Below, in pieces: positions 52,500 through 62,759 of a stretch of 64,000 nt of DNA. The notes below the pieces were generated by a model, which searched no databases, had not been told where the DNA came from, and was given only the letters and a program-made list of their open reading frames with translations. Source of the DNA: Axinella damicornis (Eukaryota; Porifera; Demospongiae; Axinellida; Axinellidae); assembly GCA_963931865.1 (NCBI GenBank), contig OZ007513.1:7424157-7488156 (forward strand), given 5' to 3'. Positions within the stretch are counted from its first letter, which is position 1; the number at the start of each line of letters is the position of its first letter. The position numbers and the translations under genes are program-made.

Positions 52500-53380
52500 C
52501 AGAGGAATAAGGGATGGCAAAACCACGCATGTAAGAACATGAACTCATAGCAGTTCACCAATTAATAATTTAAGGTATGAACATATGCAGGTATATATAT
52601 ATACACATTATGTAGCACAGCTCGAGAAGGCACAGCTTACAACACTCTATAGCTACTAGGTTTTACACTTGAAGTTCACACTGTACTTTACAACAAATTT
52701 ACTACCGAAAGTGTACAAAGCTATTGGTACTCCAAGTTGTACTCTCCACATGTACAGCTTATAATACTGTACAGAGGTAGTTTACAAGCTTTTGTACATC
52801 CGGTGCGAGTCGTCATACTCCACTAGAACCATCCAACACCACATTTTGAGAGACTGGACGCGTCTTGCGTCAGGAAGGTTTAGTCCTTCTAGCTACACAG
52901 CCCCGGTGAGCTGTTACAAGACAAATCTGGAGTAGATTTTGATGAAGATTGGGAAGAGGAGAATGAAGAAAACTATGGGTGAAGGGGCCAAGACTTTGAT
53001 TCACCATTCCTACCACCCCAAGGCAGTGTACACACCTTGCTGATACTGTATTTGCTACACCATCCAGATTTGATGTTGGATCAACTCTCCCACCTTCCAG
53101 AGGACATGATGGTGGCCAAAGCAGCAAAATTATAAATCTCTGAGCTGTCATGCAGGAGCAGCATGCTCTACCTGTGGGATGAACTGTCATCGCTTGAGCA
53201 GGAGCTGACTCCGGAGAGGCAGGTGCTGACAACTGCCGGTTAATGAAAATGAAGCTGGAAAAGATGCTGACATTTAAGAAGGCTTACGAAAACAAAAAGG
53301 TTGGCTGCCTATTTTCATAACGACCTGGACTGCATCAACATATCACGATGACTAGCGTTATGACACTCCGCGTAACAGCC
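52500..53380. other. Mixed non-coding stretch
   Basis: At 52915-53150 the plus strand contains acidic readable text (VDFDEDWEEENEENYG, later DSPFLPPQGSVHTLL) with stops, possibly a decayed 5' part of the gag that follows. No domain is recognised. Confidence 0.3.
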
Positions 53381-53387
53381 GAGGCAG

Positions 53388-53935
53388 ATGCCAGCAGGAG
53401 GCGAACAATTCGTTTTCAACGAGGGGGTGTTTTCAAAAGTTGAGGAAGCGACCCCAGTGTTAGCGGAGACACCACCAGCTGTGGAGAAAGAAAAGAACCT
53501 CCTGGAGGAAGGTAAGAAGTTGTTGAGTGAGAGACTTATCTACATTGCTGATAGGTCTGAACATGGTTGGGCCACAGTTGAAGAAGATGAGTTGACGGAC
53601 AACTCAGGTGACGAAAAGCGCATTCAGAAGGCTGAGGTTAGGGCGGGGAGAAAGCTAAAAACGGCTGCTGCCAAGAGTGACAATCAAAGGAAACCAGCAC
53701 TCAGTTGCCAAAGAAGTTTCCACAGCCTTTCAGTAAAGCTGCTGCGGCTGCTCATATTGGTGCCGCTGCTCATATTGGTGCCGCTCCTTACGGAGCTCAA
53801 CATGTGTCTGTGTTGCCCCAGCCGGTGGTCGGAGCAGTCTCAAGGACTACATCCCTCTAGGCCCTCGATTTGAACGTGGCAAACTTGGTGTCCATTGCTG
53901 CAGAGCAATACAAATGCTTTCAGTAAGTGAACAAT
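53388..53935 (+). pseudogene. Gag-like ORF of a YR/Ngaro-type retrotransposon
   Basis: The frame from 53388 reads GGEQFVFNEGVFSKVEEATP, then LLEEGKKLLSERLIYIADRS, then EHGWATVEEDELTDNSGDEK and RIQKAEVRAGRKLKTAAAKS. The QF.FN..V...L..A, then L..G...L..RQK.I.IADRSE.GW..V.EY..D.LA..SDDEK pattern is one I recall as the first ORF preceding RT/recombinase in invertebrate YR retrotransposons. After a frame change the tail is alanine-rich (two tandem AHIGAA units) and then LGPRFERGKLGVHCCRAI, ending at a donor-like GTAAGTG (53921). RT and recombinase of this family are not seen nearby. Confidence 0.55.
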
Positions 53936-54862
53936 GTGACAGTATTCAGAGCATTACTGTGCTATAGTTACTGCATGTAGCCAGGTAATAAAATTAGCCA
54001 CATTCTACAATATAAACAACTGTACTTGACAGAAATGACTGCAATTCCAACTGGTGACAGCATTAGTTTTGACCATACTTTTAAGGTAGCAGCAAACACA
54101 GGCTCCTCAGAGAAGATAGAAAGTGGATGCATCAGTATGACAGCCTCTTCATAGTGATGAATGGTGAAGGACAAATAGCAACGTGGCAACTTATGAAAGG
54201 AACAGCTTTCTTGTCTACTGGTTTACCACTACATGTGGTTTTATTGTGCTTATACACACACTTGTTTGTTTACCATTTAGATTCCCATCCCATTTGTCCA
54301 TTCGGATCCCAACTCATTGGTACCCTCACATGTTGAACTGGACTTGAGCACTGTAAGCTCAAAACTTGTCTCATCCTTCAAGGTTGTGTGTGTGTGTGTG
54401 AGTGTGTATGTTTAGCTTAATTCCCAGGCCATGTGGGAGTAGCCTTGTATATATCTACTGTCACACTTGCATGAACAGTTCTGCTATATTTAATTACCAT
54501 CTTGTTATATGGATCTGGAATAGATTACCAGGTATCTACTTGTTACGACTGTCGTGTTCTGGGCTGTCCTTTCTGTCCTGTCTTCTCTGTTCCAGACAAT
54601 ACATAACATAGAGACACAATGCAGTAGAAAATCAGAATTTAGGAGAGGTGAAAGAGCTGAAAGCAGATGACTGCAAGGTACACTCACCCCAATCATTTGG
54701 CTGTGGCAAAAACCGGGTACGATACCCTAAGGAATCATCAGCAATTGAGAAAAGGTCCAGGGAAGCTGTTCAGCAACCAACCAACTGATAAATATGCCAC
54801 TAAAGTAAGACGGTACTTGTGATTCCCCTGGCATCAGTTTTGCGTTCGTATGCTGTAATTTA
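53936..54862. other. Non-coding stretch
   Basis: A short GTGTGTGTGTGAGTGTG at 54386-54404. No gene supported. Confidence 0.3.
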
Positions 54863-55213
54863 TTGGGGGCATGCATGCATCGAATCTGCTACTTACAAAT
54901 TAGATACTGCATGCTTGGTGACAAGCTTCGCACTTATAAATCTGTATTTTTACCAGTAGATATCAGTCGATGCGATCATTTATCATACACACAGGCAAGT
55001 AACCTGGATGAAGAAGTTTCAAGGACTCCTTGCAACTTTTCGTATATTGCAGTCGTGCAAATGGACGGAGCCATGGACCTATTTATAGTGGTAGAGAGGG
55101 AGGTGGTGTGCAAGGTAAAATCAGTGCTTTTAGCTGTAAAAATGCTGATGGCAAGTTACTATGTGTTTAATATAAGTTACCCCAAATGTCTTGGCGGGTT
55201 TTGTATTTTTAAA
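54863..55213 (+). pseudogene. Exon-like fragment, conserved-looking, truncated by DIRS copy 2
   Basis: The frame reads NLDEEVSRTPCNFSYIAVVQ, then MDGAMDLFIVVEREVVCKVK, then SVLLAVKMLMASYYVFNISY, then PKCLG, stopping at 55214. The FIVVE..V....S...A...L.ASYYVFNI.YP pattern is familiar from C-terminal parts of multi-copy invertebrate proteins, of unknown function. An acceptor TATCATACACACAG lies at 54993. The DIRS leader begins right after, so the 3' part was displaced. Confidence 0.4.
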
Positions 55214-55214
55214 T

Positions 55215-55355
55215 AAATAAATGAGGTTTAAGGAAGTTAAACAAGATTAATCACGATTGGCATCCTAAGCCCAGCCCCTTCATGTAGTGCGCATGTGCAA
55301 ATATTGGCGCTCACTGCACGCTGCCTTTCCTCAGCTGCTGGCAAACTAAAAAGCC
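55215..55355 (+). repeat. DIRS leader repeat, copy 1
   Basis: Shared almost base for base with 59946-60083 (AATGAGGTTTAAGGAAGTTA ... CAGCTGCTGGCAAACTAAAAA). Here it runs into the gag ATG at 55356. It is the 5' internal leader of this DIRS family. Confidence 0.85.
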
Positions 55356-55525
55356 ATGGCCTCTACGTCTACCCTACCTTCGACCTCAGCAACGCCCAGT
55401 GCTAGTGCTTCTGCCAGTCTGGACTTTGTCGGACTCCATCTCTGCACGCCTGCTGGCCCTTGAGAGTACCCTCAACGCGGGCGGACCTACTGTGACCTCT
55501 GGCCCCTCGGCATCCGCGCCATCCG
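55356..55525 (+). pseudogene. gag: DIRS copy 2 gag, exon 1
   Basis: ATG at 55356: ASTSTLPSTSATPSASASAS, then a frameshift at about 55420 into TLSDSISARLLALESTLNAG and GPTVTSGPSASAPS. Ser/Thr/Ala-rich ends enclose a short leucine-rich helix. The exon ends at 55525 with the first base of a Gly codon (phase 1) and the donor ATCCG then GTGAGTCTG. Confidence 0.65.
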
Positions 55526-56400
55526 GTGAGTCTGTTTTTCTTAGGCTGCCGCTGGGTGTGTTGCTCATACATGCTGCTCACTCGTGTTGCTCTTATGTGC
55601 TGCACATCCAGACTGCTGCCTTCGCAGTTCATGCTGCCCGTTCATGCTGCCCGTTCATGCTGCCCGTTCATGCTGCCATTCATGCTGCCCGTTCATGCTG
55701 CCCGTTCATACTGCCCGTTCATGCTGCCATTCATGCTGCCCGTTCATGCTGCCATTCATGCTGCCATTCATGCTGCCCGTTCATGCTGCCCGTTCATGCT
55801 GCCCATTCATGCTGCCATTCATGCTGCCCATTCATGCTGCCATTCATGCTGCCATTCATGCTGCCCGTTCATGCTGCACATTCATGCTGCCACTCATTCT
55901 GCCATTCATGCTGCCATTCATGCTGCCCGTTCAAGCTGCCCGTTCATGCTGCCCATTCATGCTGCCCGTTCAAGCTGCCCGTTCATGCTGCCATTCATGC
56001 TGCCATCCATGCTGCCCGTTCATGCTGCCCATTCATGCTGCACATCCATGCTGCCATTCATGCTGCCCGTTCATGCTGCTGCCCCGGGCCTGCAAAATGC
56101 TGGTCATTCATGCTGCTGCCCGTGTCTGCCTCGCAGTCACGTATCTCATGCTGCTCACACCCACTGCTTTTACATGCTGCCCATTCATGTTGCTGCCCCG
56201 TGTCTGCTTTGCAGTCACGTATAAATGCTGCCCATTTATGCCGCTGCCCTGTGCCTTCTTCGCAGTCACTTATAAATGCTGCCCATTCATGCCCGTCGCA
56301 CCAACTGCTCTTCTATTCATGCTGCTGCCCCATGCCGATCATCCTCAAATTTAATTCCTTTTTTTTTATTCCTTTTTTCCCCCCTTTCTTTGCCTACTAG
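55526..56400 (+). other. Phase-1 intron in DIRS copy 2 gag
   Basis: Donor GTGAGTCTG at 55526; acceptor after a long pyrimidine tract (TTTTTTTTATTCCTTTTTTC, then CCCCCTTTCTTTGCCTACTAG) ending at 56400. Joining 55525 to 56401 gives a GGT codon and an open frame into exon 2. Most of the intron is a minisatellite. Confidence 0.7.
55625..56130. repeat. Minisatellite of CATGCTGCC(CG/AT)TT units within the intron
   Basis: About 35-40 copies of 11- and 12-bp units (TTCATGCTGCC, CGTTCATGCTGCC). All three plus frames are open over it, so frames of 230-330 codons (MLPVHAARSCC type) are repeat artefacts. The unit CATGCTGCC also recurs in sparse form to 56330. Confidence 0.92.
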
Positions 56401-57381
56401 GTTCCTCCACCATCTCCATAGCTATACCTCCACCCCCTCCCCTAATTTCTGCCCTGAACCTGCCCACATTCCAGGCAACAGCTCCTGGTCCCAACTTGAG
56501 CATCCTAACCCCTACATCCTCGGCAGCTACTACCCCAATCAACCCCCTTGCCCCATCTACGGCCTCCAGTACGGCAGCTGCCAATTACTCTGCTGCAGCC
56601 CAACCCCTAGCCACCTTGACGGGAAAAATGCCTATACTCCCCAAGAAATTATCAGACAAAATACTAGCATGGGAGTACACTGACCTTTCCGATCTACTTC
56701 CCGAGCAGTTGCGTACCTCCTCGTCGCTGAGCTCTTCTGGCTCGAGCTCCTCCCAGATCGTGGTTATTCCCGAGCCCTTCTGGGACACAAACCGCCGCAA
56801 AAAACTGCAAATCCCTGATATAGCCACCTGGGTTGAAGTGTTTAGTACCTATCTCCTGGTTATCTCAACCGCCTTTCCTCAAGCCCTCCCGGAGCTGGTT
56901 GCCTACCAGCTGTTCATTGTGAAACACAGTAAACGGTTTCGGTACCCCTCATGGCTATTCTATGACGTAGAATATAGGAAGTGTGCTGCTGCCAATAACT
57001 TAAGGAAATGGTCGGTTGTCAACACTGAGCTTTACTCCATGCCCATTGTGTCAGGTCGAGGGAGGATGCCACACGTATGAATGTCCCAATTTTTCCCTCG
57101 TGGTTGCCCCTCCGCCCAAGCAGTATACAACACCAGCTCTCCCCCCACAACCGAGCCCTCAATCCCCACAGGCGTCCCCCAGTTTCCCACGCCCCCCACT
57201 GCCCAAGCGCCCCAAACTGGACTACTGCATACTGTACAACAAAAACAATGGTGCCTGCCCCTATGGAGCTTCCTGTCTGTACAGGCACTGCTGCTCTCTT
57301 TGTGGGAAGGACTTTCATCCTAATACAGCTTGCCCTACCAGAATGGCCCATAATGGCCAGATGCGCCCTCGTGCCTTCTAG
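56401..57381 (+). pseudogene. gag: DIRS copy 2 Gag, exon 2
   Basis: Open from the acceptor: a Pro/Ser/Thr-rich leader, then PILPKKLSDKILAWEYTDLS, then DLLPEQL (capsid-like start), later VVIPEPFWDTNRRKKLQIPD, then IATWVEVFSTYLLVISTAFP and LVAYQLFIVKHSKRF. A frameshift at about 57060 leads to CPLCQVEGGCHTYECPNF, a Pro-rich linker and CILYNKNNGACPYGASCLYR, then HCCSLCGKDFHPNTACP, the CCCH/CCHC finger pair of DIRS Gag. Stop at 57379-57381. It is similar in layout to copy 1 but clearly a different subfamily. Confidence 0.8.
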
Positions 57382-57654
57382 TCCAACTCCTCATATCCTT
57401 GACGGTGTTTGAACTGCTTCCGGCCACTGCATATCTCCCCGTGCAAGCATTTATTGGCATCAAAACAACTGTTTATCCCTATTCAGTTTATATCACTCCT
57501 CACACTTTATCATTAATTGATCTGCATTTATGTGGTTTGAATTTTGCAGCCCACATGTACCCATGCAAGTGCTGTAACAGTTGCTATCATTCCAGTACCT
57601 AGTGCAGGCTTTCCTGCCCTGCACGCTATAACAGGGTTCCATACATAACTAACT

Positions 57655-58543
57655 ATGCATCCACACACCTACACAGGTACGGATAATCGTTACACCTATA
57701 CATCGGATCTGATCGCCCTGTCTGCCTGCGTTAACCATTCTCCACCGCCGTTACCAAGCATCCTAAGCAAAATTGTCACTCCCCTCAATCTTCATGCGTG
57801 GGAGCTCTGGCTTGATCTGCATCCGGACCAAGTCTTTGCCTCCTATGTCCTAGATGGCATAGCCAACGGTTTTAGGATTGGTTTCTCTTACCCCAGCCAT
57901 ACCTGCTCTGCTGCGAAAGGTAACCACCAATCGGCAATTGAGCATCCCACGGTCATCTCTGAGGCCCTCACAAAGGAGTTAGCGTAGGGCCGCCTAAAAG
58001 GTCCGTTAGCCCCCAATGACTACCCTTTCATACATGTTAGCAGTCTGGGCGCTGTTCCTAAGAAGCATAGTAGCAACAAGTGGAGGTTAATCCTTGACCT
58101 CCCATCCAGTTGGCTGCAGCGTTAACAACGGTATTGATAAAGCTGCATGTTCCCTATCATATAAGGGTAAATGATGTGGTGAAGAGGATATTGGCCCTTG
58201 GTCTAGGTACTCTCTTGGCAAAAAATTGATTTGGAAAGCGCTTTCCGCAATATCCCCGTTCACCCGCATGATCGCCACCTGCTGCATGGGTATGCTGTGG
58301 GAGGGTTGTCTGCATCTAGATACGACCCTACCCTTTGGCCTCCGTTCAGCCCCTAACAAATTTCTACATGGGGTTGTGGGGGCATTCTGGCAGTCATCCT
58401 GTTTTCAATTCCAGTGGTCAGATTCCACTAGAGAGTTCCACATTACCGTTAAGGAACTGCTCCCAATTGTCTTTGCCACAGCAGTTTGGGGCCAACACTG
58501 GGAGAATAAAAATCTGTTCTCTGCCGGTGCAATAATGAAGCTG
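57655..58543 (+). pseudogene. pol: DIRS copy 2 RT and start of RNase H, internally deleted
   Basis: NRYTYTSDLIALSACVNHSP, then TPLNLHAWELWLDLHPDQVF, then ASYVLDGIANGFRIGF; a TAG at 57985 where Gln is expected; SLGAVPKKHSSNKWRLILDL; then in other frames LLAKIDLESAFRNIPVHPHD (first catalytic Asp) and TLPFGLRSAPNKF. The YLDD box and thumb are missing: the frame jumps from SAPNKFLHGVVGA to RNase H text FQWSDSTREFHITVKELLPI, then VFATAVWGQHW. The copy keeps the RT part that copy 1 lost, and lacks the part that copy 1 kept. Confidence 0.86.
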
Positions 58544-58935
58544 TAGGGCTGAGCGATTATTTCGATTATGCGATTAATCGTGATTATCTCTAAGCATCGC
58601 GATGGTGATTGCAGCAATCGCGACTGCGATGTTAGTCAGACGCGCAAAAGTGCTTATGGGTTTTCATGAATATACTTAGCAGGACTGTGAATGCAATAAT
58701 CAGGACAATGAATAGATAAGCACTGCGTGGCCATGGCTTCTATCCAAGGCTTCTGTGGGTTCTTTCAAGCATGGCTTCTGTCCACCATTGCCTTGTGACT
58801 TTGCATGGTGTATGCAGGCCTCCTTCAAACGGAAACTTTTAGCATAATCGTGATATAATCGATAATCGTGCACGTGCCATGATTATTTGGATACAATAAT
58901 CGTGATGTTGGTAAATCCACAATCGCTCAGCCCTA
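58544..58935. mobile_element. hAT-type MITE with intact 8-bp target duplication
   Basis: Ends TAGGGCTGAGCGATT and AATCGCTCAGCCCTA are perfect 15-bp inverted repeats. TGAAGCTG occurs on both sides (58536-58543 and 58936-58943). An 8-bp duplication and TAGGGCTG-type ends are the signature of hAT elements. The 392-bp interior is rich in GATTAATCG/CGATTATCG motifs in both orientations and has no transposase. Removing it restores the RNase H reading of the host DIRS. Confidence 0.95.
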
Positions 58936-59194
58936 TGAAGCTGTAGTGCATATCATAAACACTGGCACTAGCATTGACCCCATTGTTATGGGCCTAATGC
59001 GCTGTCTCTACTTCATTGCTGCAAAGTATAATAATATATGCAGTGCACATGCCCGGCTCCTGTAATCTCCTATAGCTAGCAGATTCATTATCCTGCAATA
59101 ATCTTGCTTCTTACATTGCTAACTATCCTCAGGTCAACAATCTACCATCCCTGATTCCAGCAGCCCATTACTTGTTCATTTCCTGTGTATTTAA
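58936..59194 (+). pseudogene. pol: DIRS copy 2 RNase H, C-terminal part
   Basis: Directly after the hAT element the frame continues NEAVVHIINTGTSIDPIVMG, then LMRCLYFIAAKYNNICSAH, the CDN.AVV...NTGTS.D..LM.LLR.LF motif of DIRS RNase H. A frame change gives LADSLSCNNLASYIANYPQV. The usual CDN is CNN here, and SRN is SCN. It is cut at 59195 by the dispersed element, so the tyrosine recombinase of copy 2 is absent. Confidence 0.82.
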
Positions 59195-59685
59195 ATTACA
59201 CTCCTGGTAGGGGAAAAAAATTGTGCCGCGTAAATAATGTAATTGATTAATTAAATAACCTTTGACTACTTCGGAGTGGCCTACAAAGATTCTGACTACA
59301 CCGTCGTGATCGCTATGATGCAGTGACACAAAATCAAAATAATTGTGCTGAAACTCACCTTGGTGGTAGAGATATGAGCGCTTTTATCTCGCCATTGCTC
59401 GAGCGCTCTCTTCGACTTCCGGTGGCAGTACCGTTCTTAGGAAAGCCACACGAAGATTCTGACCACACGGCTGTCGTTCACTGACGCTTGCATGCCATAA
59501 CAACTCACCGTGCTGGCTTAGTTGTGAGTGCTGTAAATGATGTCTTGTCTACCTTTTGGTCGCCATTGCTCGCGATTGACTGAGCCACGTGGAATGTGCA
59601 TTAATTGGAACGAATTGCAATAATTAGCTTCGCTACGGCGAGGCGATCGCGCGCGGTGTTGCAGGAGTGCGGTTGCCCCTCGAAA
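59195..59685 (+). mobile_element. Dispersed DNA element, copy 2 (TTACACTCCTGGTAGG ends)
   Basis: Matches 41846-42365 with several small deletions (for example the second TTCTGACCACACGG module is shortened). It has interrupted or replaced the 3' end of DIRS copy 2. Right after it lies an A-rich patch (AAAAAAATTAAAAAATAAAA). Confidence 0.75.
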
Positions 59686-59746
59686 AAAATTAAAAAATAA
59701 AAATAAAAACTGTTCTACTTTTCCTTGGGGGGTAGGACTTCGTCCC

Positions 59747-59945
59747 TTGGGCCATGGCTGGGAGCTGTGCCCCCAGGTTTACCCCCCAAGTCTCGTATGG
59801 TGGGGGGATCCTTATCTGGGGGTAAAAGCGGCTCGATCCCTGCCATGCCTCAGCTTACCCTCCAAGGAGTGCAAGGGCATATGTGGTTCCCACTTAGTTA
59901 GGTCTGCATGAGTAATATCATATAGCCGGTTGAATGAGTGATTAA
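59747..59945 (+). repeat. 199-bp direct repeat, unit 1 (TTGGGCCATGGCTGGGAGCT...)
   Basis: Identical or almost identical to 60146-60344. Includes GTATGGTGGGGGGATCCTTATCTGGGG. Ends TGAATGAGTGATTAA. The DIRS leader repeat begins at its right edge. Confidence 0.9.
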
Positions 59946-60083
59946 ATGAGGTTTAAGGAAGTTAAACAAGGTTAATCACGATTGGCATCCTAAGCCCAGC
60001 CCCTTCATGTAGTGCGCATGTGCAAATATTGGCGCTCACTGCACGCTGCCTTTCCTCAGCTGCTGGCAAACTAAAAATCCCAC
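59946..60083 (+). repeat. DIRS leader repeat, copy 2
   Basis: See 55215-55355. Here it is sandwiched between the two 199-bp repeats and is not followed by a gag ATG. Confidence 0.88.
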
Positions 60084-60145
60084 CCATATACCCTCCCTCC
60101 TATGGTTGTCTCCTTATTTCTCCGTCTGTTTCAGACGTGATGGAG

Positions 60146-60344
60146 TTGGGCCATGGCTGGGAGCTGTGCCCCCAGGTTTACCCCCCAAGTCTCGTATGGT
60201 GGGGGGATCCTTATCTGGGGGTAAAAGCGGCTCGATCCCTGCCATGCCTCAGCTTACCCTCCAAGGAGTGCAAGGGCATATGTGGTTCCCACTTAGTTAG
60301 GTCTGCATGAGTAATATCATATAGCCGGTTGAATGAGTGATTAA
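60146..60344 (+). repeat. 199-bp direct repeat, unit 2
   Basis: Partner of 59747-59945, 200 bp apart. The arrangement repeat - leader - 62 bp - repeat suggests a DIRS/Ngaro-type element reduced to its terminal split repeats. Confidence 0.88.
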
Positions 60345-61659
60345 GTGTTATCTAATAGATAAGGAACACATCCCAACTGGTCAAACTCATTTCATTTGTG
60401 TAGTAAATTAGAAAGTTAGCTTTGTTTGGGTGTACAATTAATCTAAATTCAGACTATGAATGGAGACCATTGATACCAGATTTGTCCAATCCAACTGCAG
60501 TTTGGTCACCAAAGTATGACTCAATGCATTTTTACTTTTGTGTACAATGCATTTGCAACATTTAGAATTTACATTGCTTGTATATAGACACAGAGGCAGC
60601 TATAATCAAGATGGGAACTCATTTTCTGACGTCATGCTTGTTCGTAAGGATCAGCACCTCTACTACAATGTTGTGACATGAAGACAGCAGGCATCTGGCA
60701 TGATGAATGTTCACTATACCACGTCAATCTGTCATGTCCTCCTATCCGATGTCTTTCCTTTAATCCTTTTGAGATTGGAAATCCACAAGAAGTTGGAACC
60801 AAGTTATAACCATGAACAATGGTTATTCATTATCCAGACCTTTGGGATCAATAGCTCTTTTGTGTGCGTACAGTTCACTGGTTTCACGTACCTTCTCTTG
60901 CTGGTTTTCCTTGGGCAGATTTAGTAATTGCTAATTATTACCAGCACGAGTAACTTTTATTTCCCATTAATAGGCGAGCTCCGACTGATAGGGTATGGTT
61001 TCTGGTTTAGATTCATTTGGTTTCTGTTTCACTGTTTCCGTTCCGGGTTTTATAGCTTGCCTTCACCTCTGGCCAAGTTGTAGAATAAACATGCTGCATA
61101 ATAACATGCTGCATGGCCACGCTATTGCAATTCTTGGAAGCCCATCAGTCACCTTTGGCCTAGTTGGAGAATAAACCCATGTGCCATGGACATAATAAAA
61201 CAAAATGAACACTCAAACTCCAACTGAATTGCTATGAACACATGCAACTGCTCTATAGCATCTGTTTCTAGACCTCCTCCAAATACTTTGATTTCCTTTG
61301 CATTTGTTTTTCAGTTTCACGGGTCAGGAGGCCTACATATCAGAGTGTGAAGGAACCACTTAAGAAGAGGCAACGAAAAACCAAATGATCCGTAAAACGA
61401 TCACTGACAGAGAAGAAGTGAAGGCCTACTATGAAGTCTTCATTCTAGAAGACAAAAGTGGGAAAGTTACCCTTTCATTGACAAGCTGAACATGAAGGGG
61501 TGTGAGACGGTGAGTGTTTCACCAGATCGTCTGAACATCTACTAAGTTAGCCGCTTCTCAACCGTTGAAGATGACCTTCAACCCTTGTGAACTCGCTACA
61601 AGCTGAGAATATCCAGGCTAGTCGAGTGATTCTATACTGCAGGTCACTAAACACTGTGG
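60345..61659. other. Mostly non-coding stretch
   Basis: Two short blocks (CTGGCCAAGTTGTAGAATAAAC and TTGGCCTAGTTGGAGAATAAAC at 61069 and 61156) are imperfect direct copies about 87 bp apart. A frame at 61420-61480 (VKAYYEVFILEDKSGKVTLS) may be a coding scrap. No gene supported. Confidence 0.3.
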
Positions 61660-62161
61660 CCGATTAGTATGCACATTTTCTGTATACGTTTGGTGATGCA
61701 AGTTACTATCCACCAGGTGCAGAGCAGATCGGTGACAACAGTTTCTTTGGTATGCATCATGCCACAACACCTGCTCATAACATGCAGGACCCTCATGGAG
61801 TTGTTCGAATTGTTTTCGCGTCTGTTGCCCTAGGCGTGGGTGTGAACATGGTCGGAGTGAACACTACCATACACTACGGAGCTCCCTCATGTATTGAAGA
61901 CTACTTCCAGGAGAGTGGACATGCAGGATGAAGTGGAGAGTAAGCAAAATCCATTGTTGTCTGGAAGGCAGCTGTTCCTTTGCGACGAGACCAAAGCATT
62001 CCAGCTAATGTCGGGCTGGCTGCTGTAAGGCAGTACGTATTGGAGTGTCACAGAGTCCAGTTACTGCACTACTTTGATCCTCAATTACTTGAAACTACCC
62101 ACCACGACCATTTGCTTTGTTGTGATGTTTGTGCCAACTCTATCGGTACCCACTGCAATTA
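61660..62161 (+). pseudogene. RecQ-like DNA helicase C-terminal fragment
   Basis: Reading: NSFFGMHHATTPAHNMQDPH, then GVVRIVFASVALGVGVNMVG, then VNTTIHYGAPSCIEDYFQES, then GHAG, stop. This is RecQ helicase motifs IV-VI: the FGM.H, VR..FAT.ALG.G.N, IHYG.P....Y.QE.GR.GR series. In motif VI the first Arg is His, the second Arg codon is TGA (61929-61931), and a TAA follows at 61941-61943; the same frame then resumes SIVVWKAAVPLRRDQSIPAN and VRQYVLECHRVQLLHYFDPQ, then CCDVC. The arginine finger is lost, so it is dead. RecQ-like genes of this type are multi-copy in sponges and cnidarians. Confidence 0.85.
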
Positions 62162-62759
62162 AGGGGGTCCAATAGGCAGTTTTTTTTATTTATTGTTGTT
62201 TTTTAAATCCATAACTCGTTTTTGGTTAGGAGTTTTTGCTTGAAACTTTGTATAAGTGGACCTGCCCATTATTGCTAGGACAGCCATATGTGGAGTAGTG
62301 TTTACACTGTGGTACACAACTTCCCACAGGGGAATTCCCAGTGTGAAGAGTGCAAAACAGTGATCTCTATTCAGATTACACTCACTTGAAAAATCATAAC
62401 TAACACCAACATTGCAGAACTTTCTGATGGCCGAACAAGGTACACACAACGTCGGCTACTGGGGCCGGCAGCTTGGCTCGCCATCACTGGCAGGTGAAAC
62501 CACCATTGCAATCAACAGAAGCCAGAATAACTACTGAGTCACTGGCAACAAATATAGCTACTGTCGACGTCGAGGATGTCGCACACTGCAAGCCATGTGC
62601 AGTAGTCGGCCAGCTATTCGTGCGCCGTGCGCCCGTTCTATATTTAGCAACAGGCAATTTGCAAAAATTTTTATCATCAATCGAAATACCTTTGACCCCA
62701 TACGCCAATAGCAAGCACCCCTTGTAAGGAATGCGCTCGCTTAGACACTGAAAAGTATG

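Noticed and set aside
55399..56400. Long open frames of 230-333 codons rich in HAARSCCPFML
   Set aside because: All three plus frames are open over an 11-12 bp repeat inside a well-defined intron. This is a repeat artefact, not a Cys-rich protein.
59195..59685. 3' terminal repeat of DIRS copy 2
   Set aside because: The same sequence occurs at 41846-42365 without any DIRS, so it is an independent dispersed element.
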